Assembly: GCA_023458095.1 (NCBI GenBank)
Contig: JAEXAS010000026.1
Location: 1 to 64,000, forward strand
Origin: Actinomycetes bacterium
GTDB taxonomy: Bacteria; Actinomycetota; Actinomycetes; Propionibacteriales; Propionibacteriaceae
Direction of reading: 5' to 3'
DNA: 64,000 bases
The translations under genes were made by a program, and so were the position numbers. The notes under the pieces are model-generated. The model saw nothing but the letters and a program-made list of their open reading frames with translations. It was not told where the DNA came from and ran no database searches. Shown piece by piece: positions 57,505 through 64,000 of the stretch (position 1 is the first letter of the stretch; each line of letters opens with the position of its first letter).

Positions 57505-57669
57505 TCACCGGTTGACCGTGGTGCCGTTGAAAGGCATGTACGGCGCGATTGCCGGAAAGACCCACACAAACAGCACGGCCACCATGACCGCTGCGAGGAT
57601 CAGTGCAAGCAAGGCTTTGACCGGTACCGGTCCGGGCAGGACGCGCCACAGCCAGCCATAGAACGACAT
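57505..57669 (-). CDS. small membrane protein with sortase operon
   Basis: 54 aa. ATG overlaps the sortase stop (TGATG) with GAGGTGAAGG upstream. One transmembrane helix (VKALLALILAAVMVAVLFVW) preceded by FYGWLWRVLPGP. Small proteins of this kind commonly follow class E sortase genes in Actinobacteria; role unknown. Confidence 0.7.
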   Translation of the reverse strand: MSFYGWLWRVLPGPVPVKALLALILAAVMVAVLFVWVFPAIAPYMPFNGTTVNR

Positions 57670-58331
57670 CAGCCCTTCACCTCCATCACCGAGGCGGGAA
57701 TCCCTTGGTCTCGGGTGTAGCTGGCGTCCAACACGGCGTGGACGATGTAGCGTTCCCGCGCACTGAACTCGGGATGACAACTGGTCATGGTGAGCAGCTT
57801 CTGGGTGGGAGTGGCCTTGGGCTGATCCGGTACCGGCAACACCACGGATACCTGGGTGGGCGGCACGATCTGTGAGTCGGTCACCCGATACACGTAGTAG
57901 CGATCCTTGGTCTCGGCGAGCACGACATCACCGGGGCGCAAAGTGGCGATCAGATTGAACGGCTTGCCATAGGTGGTGCGGTGTCCGGCCATGGCGAAGT
58001 TGCCGACCTCACCGGGCTTGGCGGTCCCGGTGTAATGACCGACGCCCCGTTTCAGGATGTCGTAGCCGGTCCCCTCATAGAGTGGACGGGCGTAGTCGGC
58101 ACCGAAGCGCGGAATCCTGATCACGGCGAATGCTCCGCCGGGCACGACATCATTAGGCGAGACGAAGTCTTGGCTGGGGTTGGCCTCCATGCTCGCGACG
58201 ACCTGAGCGGCGTCCGCGTCGGAGACGACATCGGTCCACCACAGTTGCCAGCCCACGAAGAGCACCAGGACCACACCGAGGGTGATCAAGGCCTCGCCGA
58301 GCAGACCGACCAGGCCTCGCACTGTGCGCAC
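57669..58331 (-). CDS. srtE: class E sortase
   Basis: 220 aa from the GTG at 58331, preceded by GAAGGAG at 5 nt; longer starts lack such a site. N-terminal membrane anchor (LLGEALITLGVVLVLFVGW), then the sortase barrel with catalytic His in GNFAMAGHRTTYG, Cys in LLTMTSCHPEF and Arg in SARERYIV. Class E enzymes attach LAXTG-type proteins to the wall of high-GC Gram-positives. No substrate with such a motif was found in this window. Confidence 0.9.
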   Translation of the reverse strand: MRTVRGLVGLLGEALITLGVVLVLFVGWQLWWTDVVSDADAAQVVASMEANPSQDFVSPNDVVPGGAFAVIRIPRFGADYARPLYEGTGYDILKRGVGHYTGTAKPGEVGNFAMAGHRTTYGKPFNLIATLRPGDVVLAETKDRYYVYRVTDSQIVPPTQVSVVLPVPDQPKATPTQKLLTMTSCHPEFSARERYIVHAVLDASYTRDQGIPASVMEVKG

Positions 58332-58469
58332 CACAACTCCTTCGAACCGCCACCGGCCCCCCAAACTACCTGAGTTGGCACTGTTCCCCATCGCGGCCGG
58401 TCGGCAACGCATAGGCTTTACACAGCAAGCACCCAGGCACCTCCCACCTCACGCTGAGAGATTCGACTC

Positions 58470-59210
58470 ATGGCGATCACTGCACGCAGCGGACTCCAGG
58501 CCTTGACCCGCCCGGACGGCTCCGCTATTCGCATTCTGACTGTGGACGACGAAACCAGCCTCACCGAATTGCTCAGCATGGCGCTGCGCTACGAGGGCTG
58601 GGAGGTGAGCACGGCGGCATCCGGGCTCAGCGCGGTCAAGACCGCCCGCGAGGTCCGCCCCGACGCCATCGTGCTGGACATGATGCTGCCCGACTTCGAT
58701 GGCCTGGAGGTCATGCGTCGCATCCGCACCGAGCAGCCCGATATCCCCGTGATCTTCCTCACTGCCAAGGATGCTCTGGAGGACCGCGTCGGGGGATTGA
58801 CCGCCGGGGGCGATGACTACGTGACCAAACCGTTCAGCCTGGAAGAGCTGGTGGCTCGCCTGCGCGCCCTGTTGCGTCGCTCCGGTGCGACCGAAGTTCG
58901 CAACGATTCGACCTTGGTCGTCGGCGATTTGACCCTGGATGAAGACAGCCATGAAGTGACCCGCAGTGGGGACGTCATCAACCTGACCGCGACCGAGTTC
59001 GAACTCCTGCGCTATCTGATGCGCAACCCACGCCGAGTGCTGAGCAAAGCGCAGATTCTGGACCGGGTGTGGAACTACGACTTCGGCGGCCAGGCCAATG
59101 TGGTCGAGCTGTACATCTCTTATCTGCGAAAGAAGATCGATGCCAACCGTCCGCCCATGATTCACACCATGCGCGGCGCGGGGTACGTGCTTAAACCGGC
59201 GGTGGAATGA
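58470..59210 (+). CDS. OmpR-family response regulator
   Basis: 246 aa. Receiver domain with acidic pair VDDE, phospho-acceptor Asp in AIVLDMMLPDFDGLEV, Thr in IFLTAK and Lys in VTKPF; DNA-binding winged helix at the C-terminus (LTATEFELLRYLMRNPRRVL; VVELYISYLRKKID; MRGAGYVLKP). Resembles the TrcR/MprA class of actinobacteria. Overlaps the kinase gene by 4 bp. Confidence 0.93.
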   Translation: MAITARSGLQALTRPDGSAIRILTVDDETSLTELLSMALRYEGWEVSTAASGLSAVKTAREVRPDAIVLDMMLPDFDGLEVMRRIRTEQPDIPVIFLTAKDALEDRVGGLTAGGDDYVTKPFSLEELVARLRALLRRSGATEVRNDSTLVVGDLTLDEDSHEVTRSGDVINLTATEFELLRYLMRNPRRVLSKAQILDRVWNYDFGGQANVVELYISYLRKKIDANRPPMIHTMRGAGYVLKPAVE

Positions 59211-60625
59211 CCGACGAATCCCTCGCCTCACCACCACCGCCGCCGCCCCCCATGGGCAAAGGGACGCTGAGTCGGCAGCTTGTCGTGCGGGTCACCGCTT
59301 TGGTGGCTCTGCTGACGGTGATTCTGGCGCTGTTCACCAGCTTGGCCACCTATCAGATCCTGCAGCGCGAGCAGGACGGCCGCCTTCAGGTTGCCGTTGG
59401 TCGCCTGAACCCCTACAGCGAGCACGGCCCCGGCGATCTGACCGGGTCGGGGCTCATTCGCATCGACGAACGTGGCGGCACCTACGTGCTCACCACCTCG
59501 CTGGACCTCAGCAAAGAGGCACAGGAGGAGTTGGTCGAGGTGCAACCATCGGCGACCCCGGTGACGATCCGCTTGGATGGCCACGGCCTCTACCGCGTCC
59601 TGGTACATAGCCAACCCAACTACACCCTGGTCGCCTTGCCACTGAGCGATGTGACCAGTCCGCTGACCAGCCAGATCGTCATGACGCTACTGCTGAGTGG
59701 TGCCATGATCCTGGCCGCCTTCTGGGCGACGCGTCGCGTCGTCGAGACCAGCTTGCGACCCCTGAAGCGCTTGACGGCCGCAGCCACCCAGGTCTCGACG
59801 CTGCCGCTGGATCACGGCGACGGCCAAGTCCCGATCCGAGTGGCGCCGGCCGATGCGAATCCGGAAAACGAGGTCGGCCGGGTGGGATCGGCCTTCAACC
59901 ACATGCTCGACAACGTCGAATATGCCCTGGCGGCACGGCACCGCAGCGAGACCAAGGTGCGCCAGTTCGTCGCCGACGCCTCTCACGAGCTGCGCAACCC
60001 GCTGGCCTCTATTCGCGGCTACGCCGAACTGACCCGCCGCAGCGAAGAACAGCTTCCGCAGGACGCTAGTTTCGCGCTCGGCCGCATCGAAGCTGAATCA
60101 GACCGGATGTCAGCACTGGTCGAGGATCTGCTGCTGTTGGCCCGGCTCGATTCGCAGCCGACTTTGGATCTCCAGCCGGTCGATGTCACCGAAATGGTGC
60201 TGAACGCGGTCAGCGACGCCAGGGCTGCCGATTCCGAGCACAACTGGTCCTTGGACATCCCCGAGAATGAAGTGAACGCACTGGCTGACGCCCACCGCCT
60301 GCACCAGGTCGTGGCCAACATCCTGGCCAATGCCCGCACGCACACCCCCGCAGGAACCTCGGTGCAGACCACGCTGAGCACCGCGGAGGGCTTCGCCATA
60401 ATCTCGGTGACCGACAACGGCCCTGGCGTGCCCCCCGAGATCCAGCCCACCGTCTTTGAGCGGTTCACCCGTGCCGATGCCAGCCGAGTCCGTCAGGACG
60501 GCGGCTCGTCCACCGGTCTGGGCCTAGCGATCGTCGCCGCAGTCATGAAGGCCCACGGAGGCGATGTCAGCATGGACTCCCACCCGGGCCACACCTGCTT
60601 CACCATCCGAGTACCGCTGGCCTGA
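59207..60625 (+). CDS. membrane sensor histidine kinase
   Basis: 472 aa. Two transmembrane helices (VTALVALLTVILALFTSLAT and IVMTLLLSGAMILAAFWATR) bracket an extracellular sensor of ~110 aa. A HAMP-like linker follows, then the H-box FVADASHELRNPLASIRGYA, N-box (LHQVVANILANARTH), G1 (VTDNGPGVPPEI) and G2 (GGSSTGLGLAIV). Partner of the adjacent regulator; signal unknown. The glycosyltransferase genes downstream may be part of its regulon. Confidence 0.93.
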   Translation: MTDESLASPPPPPPPMGKGTLSRQLVVRVTALVALLTVILALFTSLATYQILQREQDGRLQVAVGRLNPYSEHGPGDLTGSGLIRIDERGGTYVLTTSLDLSKEAQEELVEVQPSATPVTIRLDGHGLYRVLVHSQPNYTLVALPLSDVTSPLTSQIVMTLLLSGAMILAAFWATRRVVETSLRPLKRLTAAATQVSTLPLDHGDGQVPIRVAPADANPENEVGRVGSAFNHMLDNVEYALAARHRSETKVRQFVADASHELRNPLASIRGYAELTRRSEEQLPQDASFALGRIEAESDRMSALVEDLLLLARLDSQPTLDLQPVDVTEMVLNAVSDARAADSEHNWSLDIPENEVNALADAHRLHQVVANILANARTHTPAGTSVQTTLSTAEGFAIISVTDNGPGVPPEIQPTVFERFTRADASRVRQDGGSSTGLGLAIVAAVMKAHGGDVSMDSHPGHTCFTIRVPLA

Positions 60626-60666
60626 CCCCACGCCCCCGGCCTGTCCGCACGCAGACGTAAGCGAGA

Positions 60667-60726
60667 CGCTCCCAAAAGGTGCAGACGCTCCCGAAGGTTC
60701 GGGAGCGTCTGCACCTTTTGGGAGCG
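60667..60726. repeat. 60-bp perfect hairpin
   Basis: Two perfectly complementary 29-nt arms (60667-60695 and 60698-60726) and a 2-nt loop (GG). Each arm contains the sub-repeat CGCTCCC-AAAAGGTGCAGA-CGCTCCC, so the element is also internally repetitive. No T-run follows, so it may be a palindromic mobile or REP-type element that also halts transcription after the kinase gene. Confidence 0.85.
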
Positions 60727-60806
60727 AATCGGGGCAACACCGAGCTCACAAGAGGCTCACAGGATCAGCACCGGGGCTCCTCAGCGCCGCGGGATTTGCT
60801 GTGATC

Positions 60807-62876
60807 ATGACCCTTACCGAGCTCAAGAACCCGGCCGGCTCGCCGGCTGATGACGCGGTGAAACCGCGCTACGGCTATACCGACGACCGACCCGACTGGG
60901 TGGCGCGCGGCAGTGTGGCAGTACTTCTGGTCGCCGTCGGCGTCCTCTATATCTGGGGGCTGTCAGCCTCCGGCTACGCCAACTCCTTCTACTCCGCCGC
61001 AGCCCAGGCCGGATCGGAGAACTGGGTCGCCCGGTTCTTCGGATCCCTGGACGGCGGCAACTCCATCACTGTGGACAAGCCGCCGGCTGCGATCTGGCTG
61101 ATGGCCTTGTCGGTTCGGCTGTTCGGCTTGAGCTCGTGGAGCATCCTGGTCCCCGAAGCCCTCCTCGGAGTGGCCAGCGTGGGCGTGCTGTATGCCACTG
61201 TCCGCCGCAGCCTGATCACCTGGCGCGGCGCGGACACCACCAACCCGTTGAGCCCCCGGGGCGCCCACTGGGCGGCTTTGGCCGGAGCTGCAGTCTTCGC
61301 CCTCACCCCGGTCGCCACGCTGATGTTCCGCTTCAACAACCCCGATGCGCTGTTGGTCTTCACCATGGTGCTGGCGTCCTACTTCATGGTGCGGGCAACC
61401 AAACACGCCTCCCGGGGGTGGCTGGCACTGGCCGGGGTGGCGATCGGATTCGGCTTCCTCACCAAGATGCTGCAGGCATTCCTGGTGTTGCCGGCTCTCG
61501 TCGTGGCCTACTGGTTCGCTGCGCCGGCCACCTGGAAGAAGAAGCTTGTTGATCTGGTGGTGGCCTTCCTCACCATGGTTGCCTCCTTCGGCTGGTACAT
61601 CGCTGTGGTCGAACTCACCCCTGCCTCGATGCGTCCCTACATCGGCGGCTCGCAGAACAACTCGCTGCTGGAACTGATCCTCAGCTACAACGGGCTGGGT
61701 CGCCTCACCGGCAACGAGACCGGCTCCGTGGGCGGAGGCGGCGGAAACGGCGGCAACTGGGGTTCCACCGGCATCCTGCGGATGTTCGAGGGAGTCTCCG
61801 GCGGCATGGTCTCCTGGCTGATTCCAGCAGCTTTGGTTCTGGCCAGCGCCGCGATTGCTGCCGCATTGGTCGGTCGGGCGCGCACTCTGTCCCGCAGCGC
61901 CGATACTGCCGACCCAGCCGGTCACCCGGCGCCGGGACTGACCGCGACGGCTCCCGTCAAGCCCGTCCAAACACCCCAGCAGGCGCTGCTCGGTGCCGCC
62001 ATCATCTGGCTCGGCTGGCTGGCCGTGACCGCCGTGGTCTTCAGCTTCATGGCTGGCATCTACCACGACTACTACACCGTGGCCTTGGCTCCGGCCATCG
62101 GCGGTGCTGTCGCCATCGGCGGGGCGGCCCTGTGGGCCAATCGTGGCCATTGGGCCGCCCGGGTCACCCTGGGAGCGACCAGTATCGGCACCGGAGTCTG
62201 GGCGCTGGTGCTGCTGATGCAAGCCGGGAGTTGGTACACCGCGTTGGGCTGGACGGCCTTCACCCTCGGCACCATCGCCGGTCTGGCCATGATCTGGGTT
62301 GACCAGCTTCCAGCCAAGGTGGCCGGCGCCGTTGTGGCCCTGGCCTTGGGCGCGGGCTTGATCGGCCCAGCGGCCTACTCCCTCAACACCGCGATGACCG
62401 CGCACACCGGTTCGATCGTCACCGCTGGTCCGGTCTCCGGCATGGGTGGCGGCATGGGTGGCCAGCGCGGCGGCCCCGGCGGCGGTCCTGGCAACGATGG
62501 AGGTGCCGGCGGTATGGGCGGTCTCCTCAACGGCGCAACGGTCTCCGACCAGGTTCTGGCGCTGCTCACGGCGAACAGCTCCGACTACACCTGGGTGGCA
62601 GCCACCACCGGTTCGCAGAACGCAGCCAGCTATCAGTTGGCCACCAATGCCGCGGTCATGGCCATCGGCGGATTCAACGGATCGGACCCCTCCCCCACGC
62701 TGGCGCAGTTCCAAGCCGACGTGGCCGCGGGGAAGATCCACTACTACATCGGCGGGTCGGTGGGTCAGTCCAGCGGCGGCTCCGATGCAGCCAGCCAGAT
62801 CGCCACCTGGGTGTCGCAGAACTACACCGCCCAGACGGTCGACGGCGTCACCCTCTACGACCTGACGGCACAGTGA
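60807..62876 (+). CDS. GT39-family (ArnT/YkcB-like) membrane glycosyltransferase
   Basis: 689 aa from ATG 60807. Polytopic: about 12 membrane helices. The first extracellular loop has YANSFYSAAAQAGSENWVA and NSITVDKPPAAIWLMAL, the acidic/PP motifs of dolichyl- or polyprenyl-phosphate-sugar transferases. A Gly-rich segment (~residues 540-575, MGGGMGGQRGGPGGG) precedes a C-terminal extracellular domain. It uses a polyprenyl-phosphate sugar made by a partner such as the next gene to modify wall polymers or lipids. Confidence 0.85.
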   Translation: MTLTELKNPAGSPADDAVKPRYGYTDDRPDWVARGSVAVLLVAVGVLYIWGLSASGYANSFYSAAAQAGSENWVARFFGSLDGGNSITVDKPPAAIWLMALSVRLFGLSSWSILVPEALLGVASVGVLYATVRRSLITWRGADTTNPLSPRGAHWAALAGAAVFALTPVATLMFRFNNPDALLVFTMVLASYFMVRATKHASRGWLALAGVAIGFGFLTKMLQAFLVLPALVVAYWFAAPATWKKKLVDLVVAFLTMVASFGWYIAVVELTPASMRPYIGGSQNNSLLELILSYNGLGRLTGNETGSVGGGGGNGGNWGSTGILRMFEGVSGGMVSWLIPAALVLASAAIAAALVGRARTLSRSADTADPAGHPAPGLTATAPVKPVQTPQQALLGAAIIWLGWLAVTAVVFSFMAGIYHDYYTVALAPAIGGAVAIGGAALWANRGHWAARVTLGATSIGTGVWALVLLMQAGSWYTALGWTAFTLGTIAGLAMIWVDQLPAKVAGAVVALALGAGLIGPAAYSLNTAMTAHTGSIVTAGPVSGMGGGMGGQRGGPGGGPGNDGGAGGMGGLLNGATVSDQVLALLTANSSDYTWVAATTGSQNAASYQLATNAAVMAIGGFNGSDPSPTLAQFQADVAAGKIHYYIGGSVGQSSGGSDAASQIATWVSQNYTAQTVDGVTLYDLTAQ

Positions 62877-62886
62877 GGTGCGGACG

Positions 62887-64000
62887 ATGAGCGCTCTCGC
62901 CGAACTGCCGCAGGCCAGGCAACAGCCGTTGCGTACCGCCACCGTGGAGGTGATCATCCCGGTCTACAACGAGGAACAGGACCTGGCCGCCTCCGTCATG
63001 CGCCTGATCTCCTTCCTGGAGCGGACCTTCCCCTACGACTACCAGGTGGTCATCGCCGACAACGCCTCCACCGACGCGACCCTGGAGATCGCGCAGCGGC
63101 TGGCAGCTCGGCATGAGCACATCCGAGTCGTGCACCTGGACGCCAAGGGCCGCGGACGGGCGCTGCGCCAGGTCTGGCTGGCCTCAACCGCCGATGTGGT
63201 CGCCTACATGGACGTGGACCTGTCCACCGACTTGAAGGCACTGCTACCCCTGGTGGCCCCGCTGATCTCGGGCCATTCCGATATCGCGATCGGGTCTCGG
63301 CTCAACCGCGGCTCGCGGGTGGTTCGTGGACCGAAGCGAGAGTTCATCTCGCGGTCCTACAACCTGATCCTGAAGGCCAGCCTGGGGGCGTCGTTCTCCG
63401 ACGCCCAATGCGGGTTCAAGGCGATGCGTCGAGAGGTTGCCGACCAACTGCTTCCACTGGTCGAGGACAACAACTGGTTCTTCGACACCGAGTTGTTGGT
63501 CTTGGCCGAGCGGGCTGGTCTGCGCATCCATGAAGTGCCCGTGGATTGGGTCGATGATCCTGGCAGCACGGTCGATATCGTGGCCACCGCCACCGAGGAC
63601 CTCCGGGGCGTGTGGCGGCTGCTGCGGGGATTCGCCAGCCGGAGCATTCCCCTGGATCAGGTCCGCCGGGAGTTGGCCCGCAACCAAGCTTCACCGGCGA
63701 CGGTGGAAGTCCCCAGCGGGATGCTCGCCCAAATGGTGCGCTTCGCCGTCGTTGGAGTGGCCAGCACCGCGGCCTATTTCGCGCTGTACCTGCTGATGCG
63801 TCCGCTGGGGGCACAGGCGGCGAACTTCGCTGCACTGCTCATCACCGCAGTACTGAACACCGCTGCCAACCGGCGTTTCACCTTCGGAATCTCCGGACGC
63901 ACCGATGCCCTCAAGCACCAGATCGGCGGCCTGGTGGCCTTCGGCCTGGCCTTGGCTCTGACCTCCGGTTCGCTGTGGCTACTCACCTCTGCGTGGCCCA
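62887..64000 (+). CDS. GT2 polyprenyl-phosphate sugar synthase fused to GtrA (partial)
   Basis: Runs off the window after 371 codons. ATG 11 bp after the GT39 stop. Family 2 catalytic domain (VEVIIPVYNEEQDLAASVMR; VIADNASTDATLEIA; VVAYMDVDLSTDLKALLPLV), as in dolichol-phosphate-mannose synthases, then from about residue 280 a GtrA-type membrane domain (MVRFAVVGVASTAAYFALYL; AANFAALLITAVLNTAANRR). Makes and probably flips the lipid-linked sugar used by the upstream GT39 enzyme. Confidence 0.88.
   Translation, partial: MSALAELPQARQQPLRTATVEVIIPVYNEEQDLAASVMRLISFLERTFPYDYQVVIADNASTDATLEIAQRLAARHEHIRVVHLDAKGRGRALRQVWLASTADVVAYMDVDLSTDLKALLPLVAPLISGHSDIAIGSRLNRGSRVVRGPKREFISRSYNLILKASLGASFSDAQCGFKAMRREVADQLLPLVEDNNWFFDTELLVLAERAGLRIHEVPVDWVDDPGSTVDIVATATEDLRGVWRLLRGFASRSIPLDQVRRELARNQASPATVEVPSGMLAQMVRFAVVGVASTAAYFALYLLMRPLGAQAANFAALLITAVLNTAANRRFTFGISGRTDALKHQIGGLVAFGLALALTSGSLWLLTSAWP

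Noticed and set aside
60963..62957. 664-codon minus-strand open frame
   Set aside because: Shadow of the GT39 gene; hydrophilic, His/Gly/Gln-rich, no family motif.

Overview
The window is high-GC, densely coding DNA with GTG starts, 1-4 bp gene overlaps, several apparently leaderless starts and a dnaK-grpE-dnaJ-hspR operon under HAIR operators. All of this points to an actinobacterium. The gene content (nif genes, lysE/lysG, WS/DGAT acyltransferase, class E sortase, GT39/GT87 glycosyltransferases) and the dispersed 'GGTTGAGGAGGCCC...GGGCCGTCTCGAAACC' and 'GGCTGAGCCTGTCGAAG' repeats suggest Propionibacteriaceae or a close relative. That placement is inference, since there is no 16S gene here.

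Layout. 1-1334: the end of a nitrogen-fixation cluster (3' end of nifB, then nifV). 1335-1800: a repeat array. 1836-7131: TMEM175-like channel, GT87 glycosyltransferase, DUF4185 protein, a candidate small RNA or terminator, and the divergent lysE/lysG pair. 7132-7742: a second repeat array abutting a 5'-truncated gene. 7747-11870: the DnaK chaperone operon with two stacked HAIR sites. 12122-16445: a translationally coupled serine hydrolase / class III aminotransferase / WS-DGAT operon. 16446-17263: degenerate DNA with a gene remnant. 17327-19763: zwf and a short-form gnd. 19777-21321: hipBA with three palindromic operators.

21464-27440 holds an unusual locus: an Hsp90-family ATPase overlapping a 928-aa TPR protein, then a 62-aa protein and a frameshifted orphan gene. 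27465-29843 is a leaderless operon (100-aa Cys protein, CobW GTPase, WD40 protein) with a Zur-like box inside the promoter. 30015-32005 is a P1B-type ATPase with a DtxR/IdeR-like box upstream. Small genes follow (114-aa hypothetical, alpha/beta hydrolase, HAD phosphatase, DUF1992, CBS).

35472-48299 is dominated by two tandem paralogous secreted proteins of 1276 and 2934 aa, built from three N-terminal beta modules, 3 or 18 Ig-like repeats and 14 or 21 RCC1 blades. The blade counts are multiples of seven, as expected for complete propellers. They share a promoter/leader element.

48361-54393 (minus strand) is a five-gene amine-catabolism operon. 55054-58331 (mostly minus) has a one-piece ECF sigma / zinc-finger anti-sigma / extracytoplasmic fusion, a phosphoribosyltransferase, acylphosphatase (plus strand) and a class E sortase with a small membrane partner. 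58470-64000 is a two-component system followed by a 60-bp perfect hairpin, a GT39 transferase and a GT2-GtrA protein cut by the window end. No tRNA, rRNA, transposase or CRISPR array was seen.
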